A DNA stretch of 64,000 bases from Apiotrichum sp. Y4204 (Eukaryota > Basidiomycota > Tremellomycetes > Trichosporonales > Trichosporonaceae): NCBI GenBank assembly GCA_025531455.1, contig JAMYHL010000029.1:496001-560000 (forward strand). Reading direction: 5' to 3'. Position 1 is the first letter of the stretch, and the number at the start of each line of letters is the position of its first letter. A program made the position numbers and the translations under genes. Below are positions 1 through 9,601 of this stretch, in pieces. Below the pieces are notes generated by a model. The model was not told the DNA's origin, did not search any database, and saw only the letters and a list, made by a program, of their open reading frames with translations.

Positions 1-1170
1 GTACTGGGCGGTGTGTGGGGTGTGCGAGTGGGACATGTGGGCATGGGGCGCGTGTGACGCTGCGTGCATGCAGTAAGCATTACTGCGTTGCCAGCAGATA
101 GCCCGTGAAACCAGGCGATGGACCTATGTCCCCCATCGCGAAACGCGCCTGAGTCGGAGCGTCCGTCGCGTGTATCCCCCGGAAATCGGCAGACTGGCGG
201 GAGACTGGTCATGGACACCTCACTCCATCCTCGGTCGGTATATCTGCTGGCGAGGCGCGGCGGCAAGAGCTACTGTCTCGGCGTAGACTCGTGTAGTCGA
301 TGCGTGCAGTATGGCCATGCGTCTCCTACAAAGTCGCTACAAATCAGTACATATGAGATATCAAACATCTCAGACAATCCAACTGTTTCCGCCAACAAGT
401 GTCCCGAGCTGGACAGCTTGCCTTAACTTCGGGATCTAACGCAAGGTGGGGCCGGACGCAAGACGCCATACAGTACAAGTCCAAAACGACCGGTAAAAGG
501 TTCACCTGTCATGCGGCGGCGGGGGGTTACAACTCACACTCCTACTGACAGACCAGCTCGTCGCTCACCATGCCAGTCGCGGACATCCTGCTGTGATCAC
601 GGGAAGCGGCGATTACATGGCCGGGGTGTGGCACGTGTGACTCGGAGCAGCCACTCGCAGCCGCTCGCAGCGACTGCGAACAATGCAGTGCGGACCTGAA
701 TGAGTACTGTATCGGTGGGTTGACCAGTGATCAACATGTGCACACTACAGCGTGTCAGACCCCTCACTCGGAGCCCGACCTTCCTGTCTGTGGGAACACA
801 AAATCCGACGACGGAACCGCGCGGATGGCGTCGGGCCGCGCGGACAGGCTCCACTTTCAACTATCAAAAGGCAGGCAGTCGGCGGGATGGTCTGGCTGAA
901 CAGCGGGGAGTGGAAACATTATATATGCTTAAAATTAACTCCCAGGAATGTGTGATCAGCCAGCCCAGACATTTCCCATCTGGCACGCGGGCCACCTGCC
1001 ACGAACCTCTGATCGAGCACCTACAGATCCATATCACCGCCGCGTTTGGGAGGTATTAAACTCGCGGGGATAGGTATTGACGTCCATTTATCACCGCCAA
1101 GGATGCGACAGAGGTACCCGCCGTCATGTGCTACGGACGCCGTGTCGACGCTGTCGTGACCATCCCATCG
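1..1170. other. Intergenic, no supported gene
   Basis: No reading frame here has recognisable domains, plausible codon use or splice-site support. The first 50 bases are a G/T-rich simple-sequence stretch. The last part carries the upstream region of the small secreted-protein gene that starts at 1221. Confidence 0.6.
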
Positions 1171-1176
1171 CCATAC

Positions 1177-1183
1177 TATATAA
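1177..1183 (+). promoter_or_regulatory. TATA box of secreted-protein gene
   Basis: TATATAA lies 38-44 bases before the ATG at 1221, followed by a short C/T-rich leader. This is the usual arrangement for a compact fungal promoter and supports the downstream small ORF as a real gene. Confidence 0.5.
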
Positions 1184-1220
1184 TAGGATAGTCCCATCCC
1201 TCCTTCATCCCCATCGCACA

Positions 1221-1523
1221 ATGCACTTCCTCGCCATATTCACCCTCTTCGCCGGCCTCGCCGTCTCCCTCAACGATCCCGAGGACAGCCCTGACTCCCA
1301 TGGCCTGCACCACCCGCCCTTCCCCGGCCCGCCGTGCCCCCGCCCCCGCGACGTGCGCTGCTGCCCCAACCACAGCCGGTGCATGTCCCGCCAAATGTGC
1401 CGCCGCGTCGACTGCATCGACGAGTATCCCGGGTGGGAGTGGCGGCCCGGGTGCATCCCGTGCCGCCCGGGGTACAAGTGCATTGCGCTCGCGTGTATCG
1501 AGAAGCCGTACCCCCGCGACTAG
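1221..1523 (+). CDS. Small secreted cysteine-rich protein
   Basis: A single-exon frame of 100 residues. It begins with a textbook signal peptide (MHFLAIFTLFAGLAVS, cleavage probably after residue 16). Next comes an acidic, His/Pro-rich linker, then a C-terminal domain holding ten cysteines, including one CC pair. An even count of closely spaced cysteines after a signal peptide indicates a disulfide-bonded extracellular protein. I do not recognise a named family; small secreted proteins of fungi, including effector-like and cell-wall-associated ones, often look like this. The start was chosen because it places the hydrophobic core at the N terminus and sits just downstream of a TATA box; an in-frame ATG-less extension upstream has no such features. 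Role, receptor or antimicrobial activity cannot be inferred. Moderately sure that it is a gene, unsure of function. Confidence 0.65.
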   Translation: MHFLAIFTLFAGLAVSLNDPEDSPDSHGLHHPPFPGPPCPRPRDVRCCPNHSRCMSRQMCRRVDCIDEYPGWEWRPGCIPCRPGYKCIALACIEKPYPRD

Positions 1524-1999
1524 CGTGTGGACCGGGCATGAGAGTCGTAACGTACTGTAACTGCGGGGAATGGGAATAGCAGCCACCTGTGATGCACTTA
1601 TGGTTTTGTGACCTCGTTGCCCGCCGCCAGTTCCCGCACCTGGTGCTCTACCTTGAGGACCTCCGAGCCCGTGGACCCCACGGTACAAGCTCCGTGCCCA
1701 GCTGTCTGCCCCGACTCGCTGGCAGACTCGTCGGCATCACAGTGTCCCCATATCTTATGCCAAGTTCTTTCAGTAGTGTCGCGCTAATTGATCCACGAAA
1801 TCCCAGGCGGCCAGGCACCGTTTCAAGCATGCTTGCCACACACACCAACGCAGGTCGCTTTGTGGCACCACCACATCCCCATCTAACAACATCTGGACGA
1901 CTCTCTCACTCCATCTTACTCGCTCTCTCAACTCTATTCGGTCCCCGGGGGACCGCCCAACACCATCCTAAAAAGGATGGAACGCGCAGGCGCTCCGGC
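1524..1999. other. Intergenic between secreted protein and tRNA-Val
   Basis: This holds the 3' flank of the secreted-protein gene and the 3' flank of the minus-strand tRNA-Val gene. A small C/G-rich inverted motif around 1942-1955 was seen. No other feature is supported. Confidence 0.5.
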
Positions 2000-2085
2000 T
2001 GACGTTTGGCGGGGTCGAACCGCCGACCTCATGCGTAACGCTTCAAGTGTTAAGCATGCGCTCTAACCAACTGAGCTAAATCGCC
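2000..2085 (-). tRNA. tRNA-Val (anticodon AAC), with 12-nt intron
   Basis: Read on the minus strand, the 5' end at 2085 gives the acceptor GGCGATT, the D-arm GCTC-AGTTGGTTA-GAGC, the anticodon stem CATGC/GCATG, the loop TTAACA...C with anticodon AAC at 2051-2049, and a T-arm GGCGG-TTCGACC-CCGCC. The acceptor closes with AAACGTC and discriminator A at 2000. One A-A mismatch sits in the acceptor stem and one G-U pair next to it. A 12-nt intron (2036-2047) interrupts the loop at the canonical position after base 37. Decoding AAC (inosine-34) is the major valine isoacceptor in fungi. Confidence 0.88.
2036..2047 (-). other. tRNA-Val intron
   Basis: Twelve bases between anticodon-loop positions 37 and 38, the canonical place for the tRNA splicing endonuclease. 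Exact borders could shift by a base or two because neighbouring bases repeat. Confidence 0.7.
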
Positions 2086-2650
2086 ACCATGTCGGAAATC
2101 TTGGGCCGTCACTCGCGGCGGCAGGCGCGGCGAGATACCTCGCGCCGGTGTGAGGAATTGATATAATTGCAAACAGGTGTGTGGGAAGAATTGTTGTTTG
2201 CGGAGAGAGGTTTGAAGGTGGATGTCGTTTTTCATTGTCCCCTGCCGCCACTTTGGCAAGGCAGCCCAGAAAATGTTTGATGCCCCTCTTGGGGAACTTG
2301 GCTATCCACAGGCAGCATATTGCCATGAACACGCGCCTGCATGCACATTCTTCTGCATTCTGGCTTTGAGGAATTACTTTCTCTGTCCATGTACTGTACC
2401 TGTTCTGTGGGTATTTTGGGGGAAAATATCAAAGAATGGGTCAAAACTCGGGGTGCGATAGCCATGTGCCAACCACTCTCCTCTTAACCCTTTCAGGGGT
2501 TGCCCTCTCCCCTATCCGAAAGGAACACCATCGTCGCCCGCTTCTCAACCCCACCCGCACGAGCCCTCTTCTCGTCTGGCACGCCACCGATGACGAGGCC
2601 AATGCCAGCGCCGACGCGGGCAGAAGCCGGCGGCAAAATCCGGATCTCAA
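2086..2650. other. Intergenic between two tRNA genes
   Basis: About 565 bases separate the 5' ends of the divergently transcribed tRNA-Val (minus) and tRNA-Ile (plus). No protein frame with recognisable features was found; the stretch is locally lower in GC around 2340-2450. Confidence 0.5.
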
Positions 2651-2741
2651 GGCCGCTTAGCTCAGTTGGTCAGAGCATCGTACTAATACGCAGACGCGTG
2701 TCGGTATGCGGGGGTCGGCAGTTCGAGCCTGTCAGTGGTCA
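2651..2741 (+). tRNA. tRNA-Ile (anticodon AAT), with 17-nt intron
   Basis: The acceptor GGCCGCT pairs with AGTGGTC (two G-U pairs). The D-arm is GCTC-AGTTGGTCA-GAGC. The anticodon stem TCGTA pairs with TGCGG (two G-U pairs), the loop reads CTAATA...A with anticodon AAT at 2685-2687, and the T-arm is GGCAG-TTCGAGC-CTGTC with discriminator A at 2741. A 17-nt intron (2689-2705) follows base 37. The tRNA carries inosine-34 after editing and is the main isoleucine decoder. Confidence 0.88.
2689..2705 (+). other. tRNA-Ile intron
   Basis: Seventeen bases inserted directly 3' of the purine after the anticodon, the standard eukaryotic tRNA intron site. Removing it restores a 7-base anticodon loop. 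Confidence 0.7.
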
Positions 2742-3175
2742 GCGAGCGCGAGAGCGTTCGAGCATCGTTTTTGGAAGATGGTGCCGGAAGGTGGGATGTT
2801 GAAGACGAGTGGCGCCCATGGTGGCCGTGGTGGGTCGCATGGGATGTCCGGATGGCAAGGCTGGTTGTTGTGGCAAAACTCGAGATAATCGTGTTTTGGC
2901 CCCCTCGCGTTGCTGAGGCTGTCTTGAACCTCCTCCATAGGCATCGGTGAAAAAGCATGTGAGGCTTTTTGAGGAGTCTCTACAGTCTATCTCTGTTGGT
3001 TGCCTTCGAACATGATCCCATCAGCCGGGGGGCAGGACGGCATCCGCAATGGTTGCGTCAGACTGCGCTTGAGTCGCTTCCTGTCGTTCTGTCTGTCTCG
3101 AGTCCTCGCATATCCCATCTAAACAGTATGTACGCCGAAGTGCCCCAGTCCATCCCCTTCGCCGACGCTGCTCGT
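2742..3175. other. Intergenic, 3' flank of DUF4246 gene
   Basis: No gene is supported. It contains the tRNA-Ile 3' flank and the probable 3' UTR of the minus-strand gene ending at 3176. Confidence 0.5.
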
Positions 3176-5041
3176 CTAGTGCTCGCAAAAGTTCCAAGAG
3201 CGTTCCGTAAACCCATAGTTATCCTCGTCCGTCTGCCTTTCACTCCGCTCTTGCATGAGCTCCTCGCGCAGTTCCTTCGCCTCGGGAAGACCATACGGAC
3301 ACTCGATGCTGTCGTACACAATGTCGGACAGTTCGCGAGGTAGGGGGAGTGTGGGCGTGTCCATCCAGCTCTTCTGCTGCGGGGGCACCTCGGCGGTGGT
3401 GAGAATCTTCCTGGCCGGGTCGACGATGAACAGGGCTACAATCTTGCGGTGGCCGGGACGCGTCTTGTCAACTAGCTCAAAGGGCGAAACACGGTGCTGC
3501 ATCACGTTGGGGAAGACGAGGAGGCGCCCCGCGCACGTCGCGACGCTCCCGATGTCTTGCTCGCACAGCGAGTCCTCGAGACCATAGTCGAAACCGTACA
3601 TTTCAACAATGACGTCCTCAGTCGCACGGGGATTCTGCCGGTCAGCCTCGACGACCGGAAAGCTGAGCTCCAGTCCCTCGGCGTTCATTGCTGACCGGAA
3701 GGAAAGCCGACTCTCCGTCACGTTCTCCACATCGTAGTAGTACAGCACGGTTGCGCAGATTCCCTCGTTCCCCATGCCCTCAAAGTGCCACGAGCCGCCG
3801 TCGTACGTCGGCTTGTCGGGCGTAAGATGGATGTTTGCCAGCTTTACAATCACGCGCAGGTCCTGGTCTGTATCCGGCACAGGCGACGGGGTGGATTTCC
3901 CGGCGGCTGCACCGTCGTTGCTATCCTGTGCTATCGCCGTGTCACTGTTGTCTGGGCTCTCGCGCTGATCTGCTAGCCAAGGCCCAGTGGTGCGATACTC
4001 GCAGTGTCCCCGCATCGCGTACGGCGTCTCTGGTTCGAGCGGCGGCCCAATAGGGTGGGTTGCGTCAAACCAGTCGTCCTCGTCAGAATACTCTGACGCC
4101 CACTCGGCGAGCCCCGCGGCGTAGTTGTCTTCGTCCACCAGACAATTGCTCCGATAACAGCCGTGTTCGCACCGTTCCGGCACGGTGCATGTCCGCGGCT
4201 CTTCCAGAATCGCCATGCGCGAGACGTCCCACGGCTTGTCCGGATTCCATGCCATGCAGCGGCGGTATGCGGCGTCCACCATCGGGAGGGCGGCGGACAG
4301 AATCCCCTCGATGACGGGATACAGCGCCGCGTGCTTGACTGGATGCGCATTGTTGATGTAGGACGTAAACTTCGCTTCGCCCTCCGGAGACAGTCTCACA
4401 GGAGACGCGAGCCAGCAGAAACGGTCTGACCAGTGGGACATCCCGGCCCATTGGTACTCCTCTACTTTGGGCTCCAACTCGTCCAGATCCACCGGCTTGC
4501 CCGAGCCAATGGCAGCCAGGCAGGTGTCGAGCGTGAGTGGTCTATCGTTCTCCAGAGCAATGGTCTTGTTATTCACAATCGGGAACAGAGACGGGTGAAC
4601 GAGATCGAGGACCTTGCCGTCGCTTCCTGGATGCCAATCCTTCTGCGAGTCGGGCACGTCCTCGAACGCCGCCGCCGCGGCGCGGAGATCCTCCAGGAGC
4701 TGCGTTGAGATACGGTTATCGGCCTTGAACACCGCCGCAGCGCCGTCGTATACCGCCATGATGCCCGTTTTGTCGAATACCGCCGCCTTGGCGCCGAGCT
4801 CGAACAAAACCTGCTCCCACATCTGCTCGCTGAATCCGGTATTGAACGGCTCGTCACCCTGCTCAACGACGGCGTCCAGCTCAGCCTTCCATTTCGCGAC
4901 GATCGCCGCGTCCTTGATCTTGCGCGTCCATCCTTCCTTGTCCGAGAGCATGTCGATGACGGTTAACATCGCCCGCTCGCGCATCGAAAGCGTGTTGGCA
5001 ACCCACTCGGTGGCGCCAAAGGGAAACAGCCGGCGAGTCAT
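3176..5041 (-). CDS. DUF4246 family protein, single exon
   Basis: An uninterrupted frame of 621 residues that matches the fungal DUF4246 family by its signature blocks. These are GGSWHFEGMGNE near residue 414, GRLLVFPNVMQHRV near 505-518, then RPGHRKIVALFIVDP near 528-543 and VPPQQ close to the C terminus. The spaced His-x-Glu and later His, with a following GHRK, resemble the metal site of double-stranded beta-helix oxygenases. That fold and any 2-oxoglutarate chemistry are inference, and no substrate is known to me. The middle region (about residues 330-390) is acidic, low-complexity linker. The length is typical for the family. A TATA-like ATAAAAG lies 52 bases before the ATG. There is no signal peptide, so it is presumably cytosolic or nuclear. 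Family assignment confident; function unknown. Confidence 0.9.
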   Translation of the reverse strand: MTRRLFPFGATEWVANTLSMRERAMLTVIDMLSDKEGWTRKIKDAAIVAKWKAELDAVVEQGDEPFNTGFSEQMWEQVLFELGAKAAVFDKTGIMAVYDGAAAVFKADNRISTQLLEDLRAAAAAFEDVPDSQKDWHPGSDGKVLDLVHPSLFPIVNNKTIALENDRPLTLDTCLAAIGSGKPVDLDELEPKVEEYQWAGMSHWSDRFCWLASPVRLSPEGEAKFTSYINNAHPVKHAALYPVIEGILSAALPMVDAAYRRCMAWNPDKPWDVSRMAILEEPRTCTVPERCEHGCYRSNCLVDEDNYAAGLAEWASEYSDEDDWFDATHPIGPPLEPETPYAMRGHCEYRTTGPWLADQRESPDNSDTAIAQDSNDGAAAGKSTPSPVPDTDQDLRVIVKLANIHLTPDKPTYDGGSWHFEGMGNEGICATVLYYYDVENVTESRLSFRSAMNAEGLELSFPVVEADRQNPRATEDVIVEMYGFDYGLEDSLCEQDIGSVATCAGRLLVFPNVMQHRVSPFELVDKTRPGHRKIVALFIVDPARKILTTAEVPPQQKSWMDTPTLPLPRELSDIVYDSIECPYGLPEAKELREELMQERSERQTDEDNYGFTERSWNFCEH

Positions 5042-6252
5042 GGCTGGGTGGGTGTAAAGAATGGAGAGAGGCGGGTTATGGGTATTGCAACTCTTTTATC
5101 CATTCGGGCAGGCAGACCCTCGCAACTCACAGCGCACTGCTTCCACCGCACTCATTCCACCAGCTCCGTCGGAAGACAGCGACTCCCGCGATCCCAGTAG
5201 GCATCATCCCGCAATTGCGGCTCTTCTCTGCGCTCTCCGCGTTCCGCGCCGCTTGTTTCGAATAACCTCCAGTATTTCCCTGATTTCAGACATTGCATCC
5301 GGCTCGCCAAGGTGCCGACCGACTTTGTCCGGCGCAGAGGCGATAACAGCCAGAACCCAAGCGCCGGCATACATTGTCGGCCATGCCTGCGAGACCGCTA
5401 AAAAAACAAGGAGGAGAGCGTCCAAACGTGAGGAGTATACGCGTCTCCCAGTCGCCCGGTGGTCCAGTAGAGCCAGAAGTAGAGCCAGTAGGCAGCGGTC
5501 AATCACTTGTGGTTCTCTGATCTCTGACACGCCGGTCCCAGTTGCTGTTATGACGTCACGCGTTTGGGCCATCCCAGCCCTTTCTGAGTGGTTCGCGCCG
5601 GATCGCTCACGTCGGCGATGCCAGGACACTTGGGCGCTGACTGAGTGCGTCTGCGTCGCGCGTCGTTGATATCGCTGCACGTCCGAAACAGAACGCGGAG
5701 AGAGGATGGTTCAGGCCCGGGAATGATGCGGACGTAACAAGGCGTTGTTTGACCTACATGGTGGAGAGGTGGACCGTGTGGACGTGATGCCAGACACTAT
5801 GTTTCGCCCGTACCATGCATGGGAATGCTGCTCTCATGCTCTGTTCTGACAGACGCGTTTGTGCTTACAGACTTTTGGTCCGTTTCGTTCCAAATTGTTG
5901 TCGAGTTTGAGTGTTGAGCACAGTGCCAATCGTTCCCCTTGATTCGCACATGCAGCAGACTCCCCTGCCACTCACCACAATCCACATCTCAGAATATGCA
6001 CACAGCATATTGGCACCCCCGCACCCCGGCATCTCGGCACACACGCACCACTCTCAGCCTCTACACCGGTCTCGCAGCATCACACAGTTACATCGTACTA
6101 GTCATGGCATGGCGTGGGCCGCCGCCCGGGCGACAGGGTCTAGGTATATCTACATTAAGCACTAGGGATCTGCAGCAAAGCGACAGACAGAGAGAAAAGT
6201 AATAGTGAAACGGGAAGGGCGAGATGTATAGTCTTCGTCTTCGGCGAAATGT
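5042..6252. other. Intergenic, promoter side of DUF4246 gene
   Basis: It holds the upstream region of DUF4246 and the 3' flank of SOD1. A 158-residue minus-strand frame (5204-5680) has hydrophobic stretches but no family resemblance or start context, so I do not call it. The stretch 5900-6150 is lower in GC and carries short CA-rich runs. Confidence 0.5.
5093..5099 (-). promoter_or_regulatory. TATA-like element of DUF4246 gene
   Basis: ATAAAAG on the minus strand, about 50 bases upstream of the ATG at 5041; position and sequence fit a fungal TATA element. Confidence 0.4.
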
Positions 6253-7502
6253 CTAGTCGAGGTCAGCAAGCGCCTTGGTGACGTTGGCAAAGCCGATGAC
6301 GCCGCATCCTGCGCGGGCACCAGCGTGGCCGGTGGTCTTGGAGTCGTTCTGTCCGCCCCTGCCGTAGTCGTCCTCGCCGACGTGGACGACGATCGCGCGG
6401 CCGACGACGCCCCGGCGCCCGTGGAGCGCGACGACCGAGTCGGTGATGTTGAGCTTGGCGACGCCCTTGTCGTCGGCGAGAATGTTGCCGAGGTCGCCGA
6501 CATGGCGGACCTTGTCCTCGGGCGCGCCGTGCGTCATGTTGAACGGGTTAAAGTGCGGGCCGGCGCTGGTGCAGTCGGCAGCGGTAACGTCTCCAAACTC
6601 GTGGACGTGGAAGCCGTGCTTCTCGTTCGGCTTGAGGCCGGAGATCTGGAAGTTAGTCGCTGTACGAAGTGTTTGGCTTTGGTGGATGGGGAACAGAGGC
6701 ACAATGTATCGCACTCCGTTATGCACGTTGTGCGACGTGGGACCTGGGCCGGCCCGGCGGCATCGCCGTGACGGGGATCCCACATCCCTGAGATCGACGG
6801 ATGGATAGATCCCATTTTTAGCCACGGGCATGTGTTCTCATGTGTTCTCATCCACAAAGATGCCGTACACGGGTAACCGGCTGGGATTTGCACTAGGCGG
6901 GTGTTCCAGCATACCAGTGAGTGTAGCCAGGCACTGTTACACCCTGGTTGTTGCGCGTCTGGAACCGGGGATCGGGGGAGGGGCAGATTCATAGTGTAGA
7001 GCATAATTCTATGCTCGACGGGACGGTGCTCCGCGCAACGCGCGACGCAACGGGAATGGGGAGTGGGGAGTGGGGCAAGGTTGGCATGGGGAAGGAGCCG
7101 AATAGGAGCCGGGAGACGGGCCCATGCGCTGCTGAAAACGCGTCCGGGCTCCGAATCCGAGCCGAACAAGCCAGAGCAGACAGTGCGCATGTGATGGAGA
7201 GAATGGATGACAGCAGTCTGATACTCACCTCGCCGCGGATGGTGACCATGCCCTTGGCCGAGTCCTCGAGGAAGGTGACGGTGCCGGTGATGTTGCCGCG
7301 GAGGACGGCGACGGCGGCCTGTTGAGGGGTTAGTATTCGGGAGATATGAGATAGGGGCGACGAGGAATGCTGCGGCGCTGGCGTGGTGATCGAGGGAATG
7401 GGGGGGGGGAAATGGCGCAACATGCCAAGACGCAGCGCCAGCGGCACTTTTACTCACATAGGTGGCAGCGCAGGCGACCTTGGTGGCGTTAACGACGACC
7501 AT
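6253..7502 (-). CDS. SOD1: Cu/Zn superoxide dismutase, three exons
   Basis: Exons: 7458-7502, 7229-7318, 6253-6645, giving 175 residues. The enzyme dismutates superoxide to oxygen and peroxide, mainly in the cytosol. All metal ligands are present in the spliced protein: Cu ligands His58, His60 and His133; bridging His76; Zn ligands His84, His93 and Asp96. The disulfide pair is Cys70-Cys159, and Arg156 matches the active-site guide arginine. The hallmark GFHVHEFGD is intact. The protein is about 20 residues longer than yeast Sod1, mostly through an N-terminal extension ([15 protein letters not shown]). Intron 1 (139 nt) has an ACTAAC branch site. Intron 2 is 583 nt, by far the longest in the window, with GTGAGT donor and ACTAACTTCCAG end. 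Introns are phase 0. There is an A/T-rich TATA-like run upstream at 7665-7675. Confidence 0.95.
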
Positions 7503-9601
7503 TGTGGATGTGACAGCTGGGTGACTGGTAGATGCAAAGATATGTGTAGATGTGCCGAGGGCGACAGGCGACGATGCGTGACTGATGAAGGAGATGGAAG
7601 CGGGGTGGGGATGAGAGCTTGGTGGATAGATGTGAGAGGATGTTGAGAGTGCAGACACTGTTCGATATATATATTCTGCGGCAATTTCTTTTTTCCTCTG
7701 TGGAGCAGACATGACACTTCCTCAGCTTGTCATTCTGTGACGCTCCGTGCGCTCTGTGCACTGTGCAACTGCGGTACACTGGGTGCGGTGCATGATGACG
7801 GATGAGTGAGACTGGATGAGACTGGGGATCTCGGGCGCTGTGCCACACTCTCCGACTGGAAGGCTGTGATTGCACACACACAGTAATAAAAGTACCAGCC
7901 ACAGCTCTGATCTCTGGGCCGAAAGCAGCAAAAGCATCCAAAGCTAAAGCTAACGTCATGTCCAGATCCCCACATCGGCCCTTCTCGAACAAGAGAGTTA
8001 TGCAAAAGATGTTGCTCTGGTGAGGGATGGGACCTCTTTGCCCTCTCTGGCCCTTGTGCCTCTCTGCACCACCCCTTAGGCGCACAGTGCAAACTCTAAT
8101 CCTTGGCCTCGGATATGACGCTTGTCGCCCTTGTCGGCGAGTGACAAACCTCCAAACCCCTCCTCGTGGTGTCTCAGCTTTGGTCGGTGAAACATCCTTG
8201 GAACCCACTAAACCCAACTTTTTGAATTCTGCGCTCCAATGTGTTTGTGCCTCGTATCTTACCCAGCCGACAGCCAAAGCGCCAAAGCGGACGACGGTGA
8301 GGTTCCGGGGGTCGAGGCAAGGGGAAGCCCTCAGGTTTGCAGGGGCGGGCCGCGATTCCGCAAACTCGCACCCTCATGCCCCCAGGAAGATGCCGACAAC
8401 TTGCAAGCCCACAACGACACCGGCCGACACGCGCGAATGGGGGTGCCGTACGTGCCGTGATAACACACACAGTGAAGCCACACCGGCCAATAACAGCAGC
8501 TGGCTCTAGAGATCCGGCTCAGCTACATAGCCAGCGGCAAGTACTAGTGGCCAGCGGTCAGTGTCGCATGTGACGCACCGCTGCGTTTCGCGCGCCTCGG
8601 CCGATCAGATCACCAGGCCACCAGCTCCCGGCTCTGCCCTCTGGAATCACTCTCTCCACCAGGAATACAGCTTAAATCCAGATCCAGATCCCTTGCTGTG
8701 CCGAGTCTGTCAGGCCAGGCGAGGAGCAGAGGATCAGTTGGGTGGTATCGCCCAGCATGCTACGCACGGTGTACTATATGCTTGGTTCCCCTGCGGCAGT
8801 TCCCCTGCGGCGGTGTGCACAGCGCGCTCTACTACACAGCGCACAGAGCTGGGCATACACAGCTGCATGTAGTTCCAGTTACAGCCATACAGCGCTCGCG
8901 GATTGCATGTACCGCAGCACGAGCACGCGCACAGGCATCAAACAATTGCTATACTGGCGCGGCGCTGTCGCCTGCTGTCTTCTGTCTTGTATCTTGTGTG
9001 ACGACAGCGCTCGATCCGGAGGGTTTCCGGAGTCCGGAGGAGATCCGGAGGGGATCTGGAGTGGCCAGTGGAACTCGCCGATGCGCCGATACAAGCAGCG
9101 AACCGGCGGAACTCTCCTCTGTGCCGTATGCCGTTCCCCTCTCGCACGACCAGCCTCCAGCAATCTCGTCCGCCCACGCTCAAGTTGGCAGTGGCTGGTC
9201 ATGTACCTTCATCTCCAGTAGATGAGATTTCTGATGAGATTTTCGGTCTTCTTTTTAGGGATGAGCAAAGCCCATGCTTTCGCGCTTCGCGCTTCGGGCC
9301 GGCAGGACGGCGGGCGGCGTCGGCGGTATTGGCCTGCGGATCCATTTCGGCCGGCGTGAACCATATCTCCATATCGCGCATACCACCTCCGATGGCCGAC
9401 GGCCGAAGCGGCATCAATGGCTGGTGGGAACTTCTTCGGAACAAGCTTTCTCGTCACCACATGTGGAGTCGCTACACCTAATCGCAGCTTCATTCAAGTC
9501 ATGCAGTAATCACATGTCGTAAATCATACTATGTGCTTCTAAGGGGACAAAAGAACACCGCCTCTCGTGTCATTACGTTTTCCTGATTCTGATCTAAGTA
9601 T
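7503..9601. other. Intergenic, SOD1 promoter and VAC14 3' flank
   Basis: About 2.1 kb without a supported gene. A direct repeat of TTCCCCTGCGGC occurs twice around 8787-8811, and purine-rich GGAG/GATCC-containing runs lie near 9018-9060. Several frames of up to 175 residues exist here on both strands, but they are low in family features and overlap one another. Confidence 0.5.
7665..7675 (-). promoter_or_regulatory. TATA-like run upstream of SOD1
   Basis: An alternating AT run of 11 bases lies about 165 bases upstream of the SOD1 ATG on its coding side. It is the only such run in the promoter; role inferred from position. Confidence 0.35.

Noticed and set aside
5204..5680. 158-residue minus-strand frame next to DUF4246
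   Set aside because: It has hydrophobic stretches but no start context, no family match, and Arg-rich ends typical of chance frames in GC-rich DNA.
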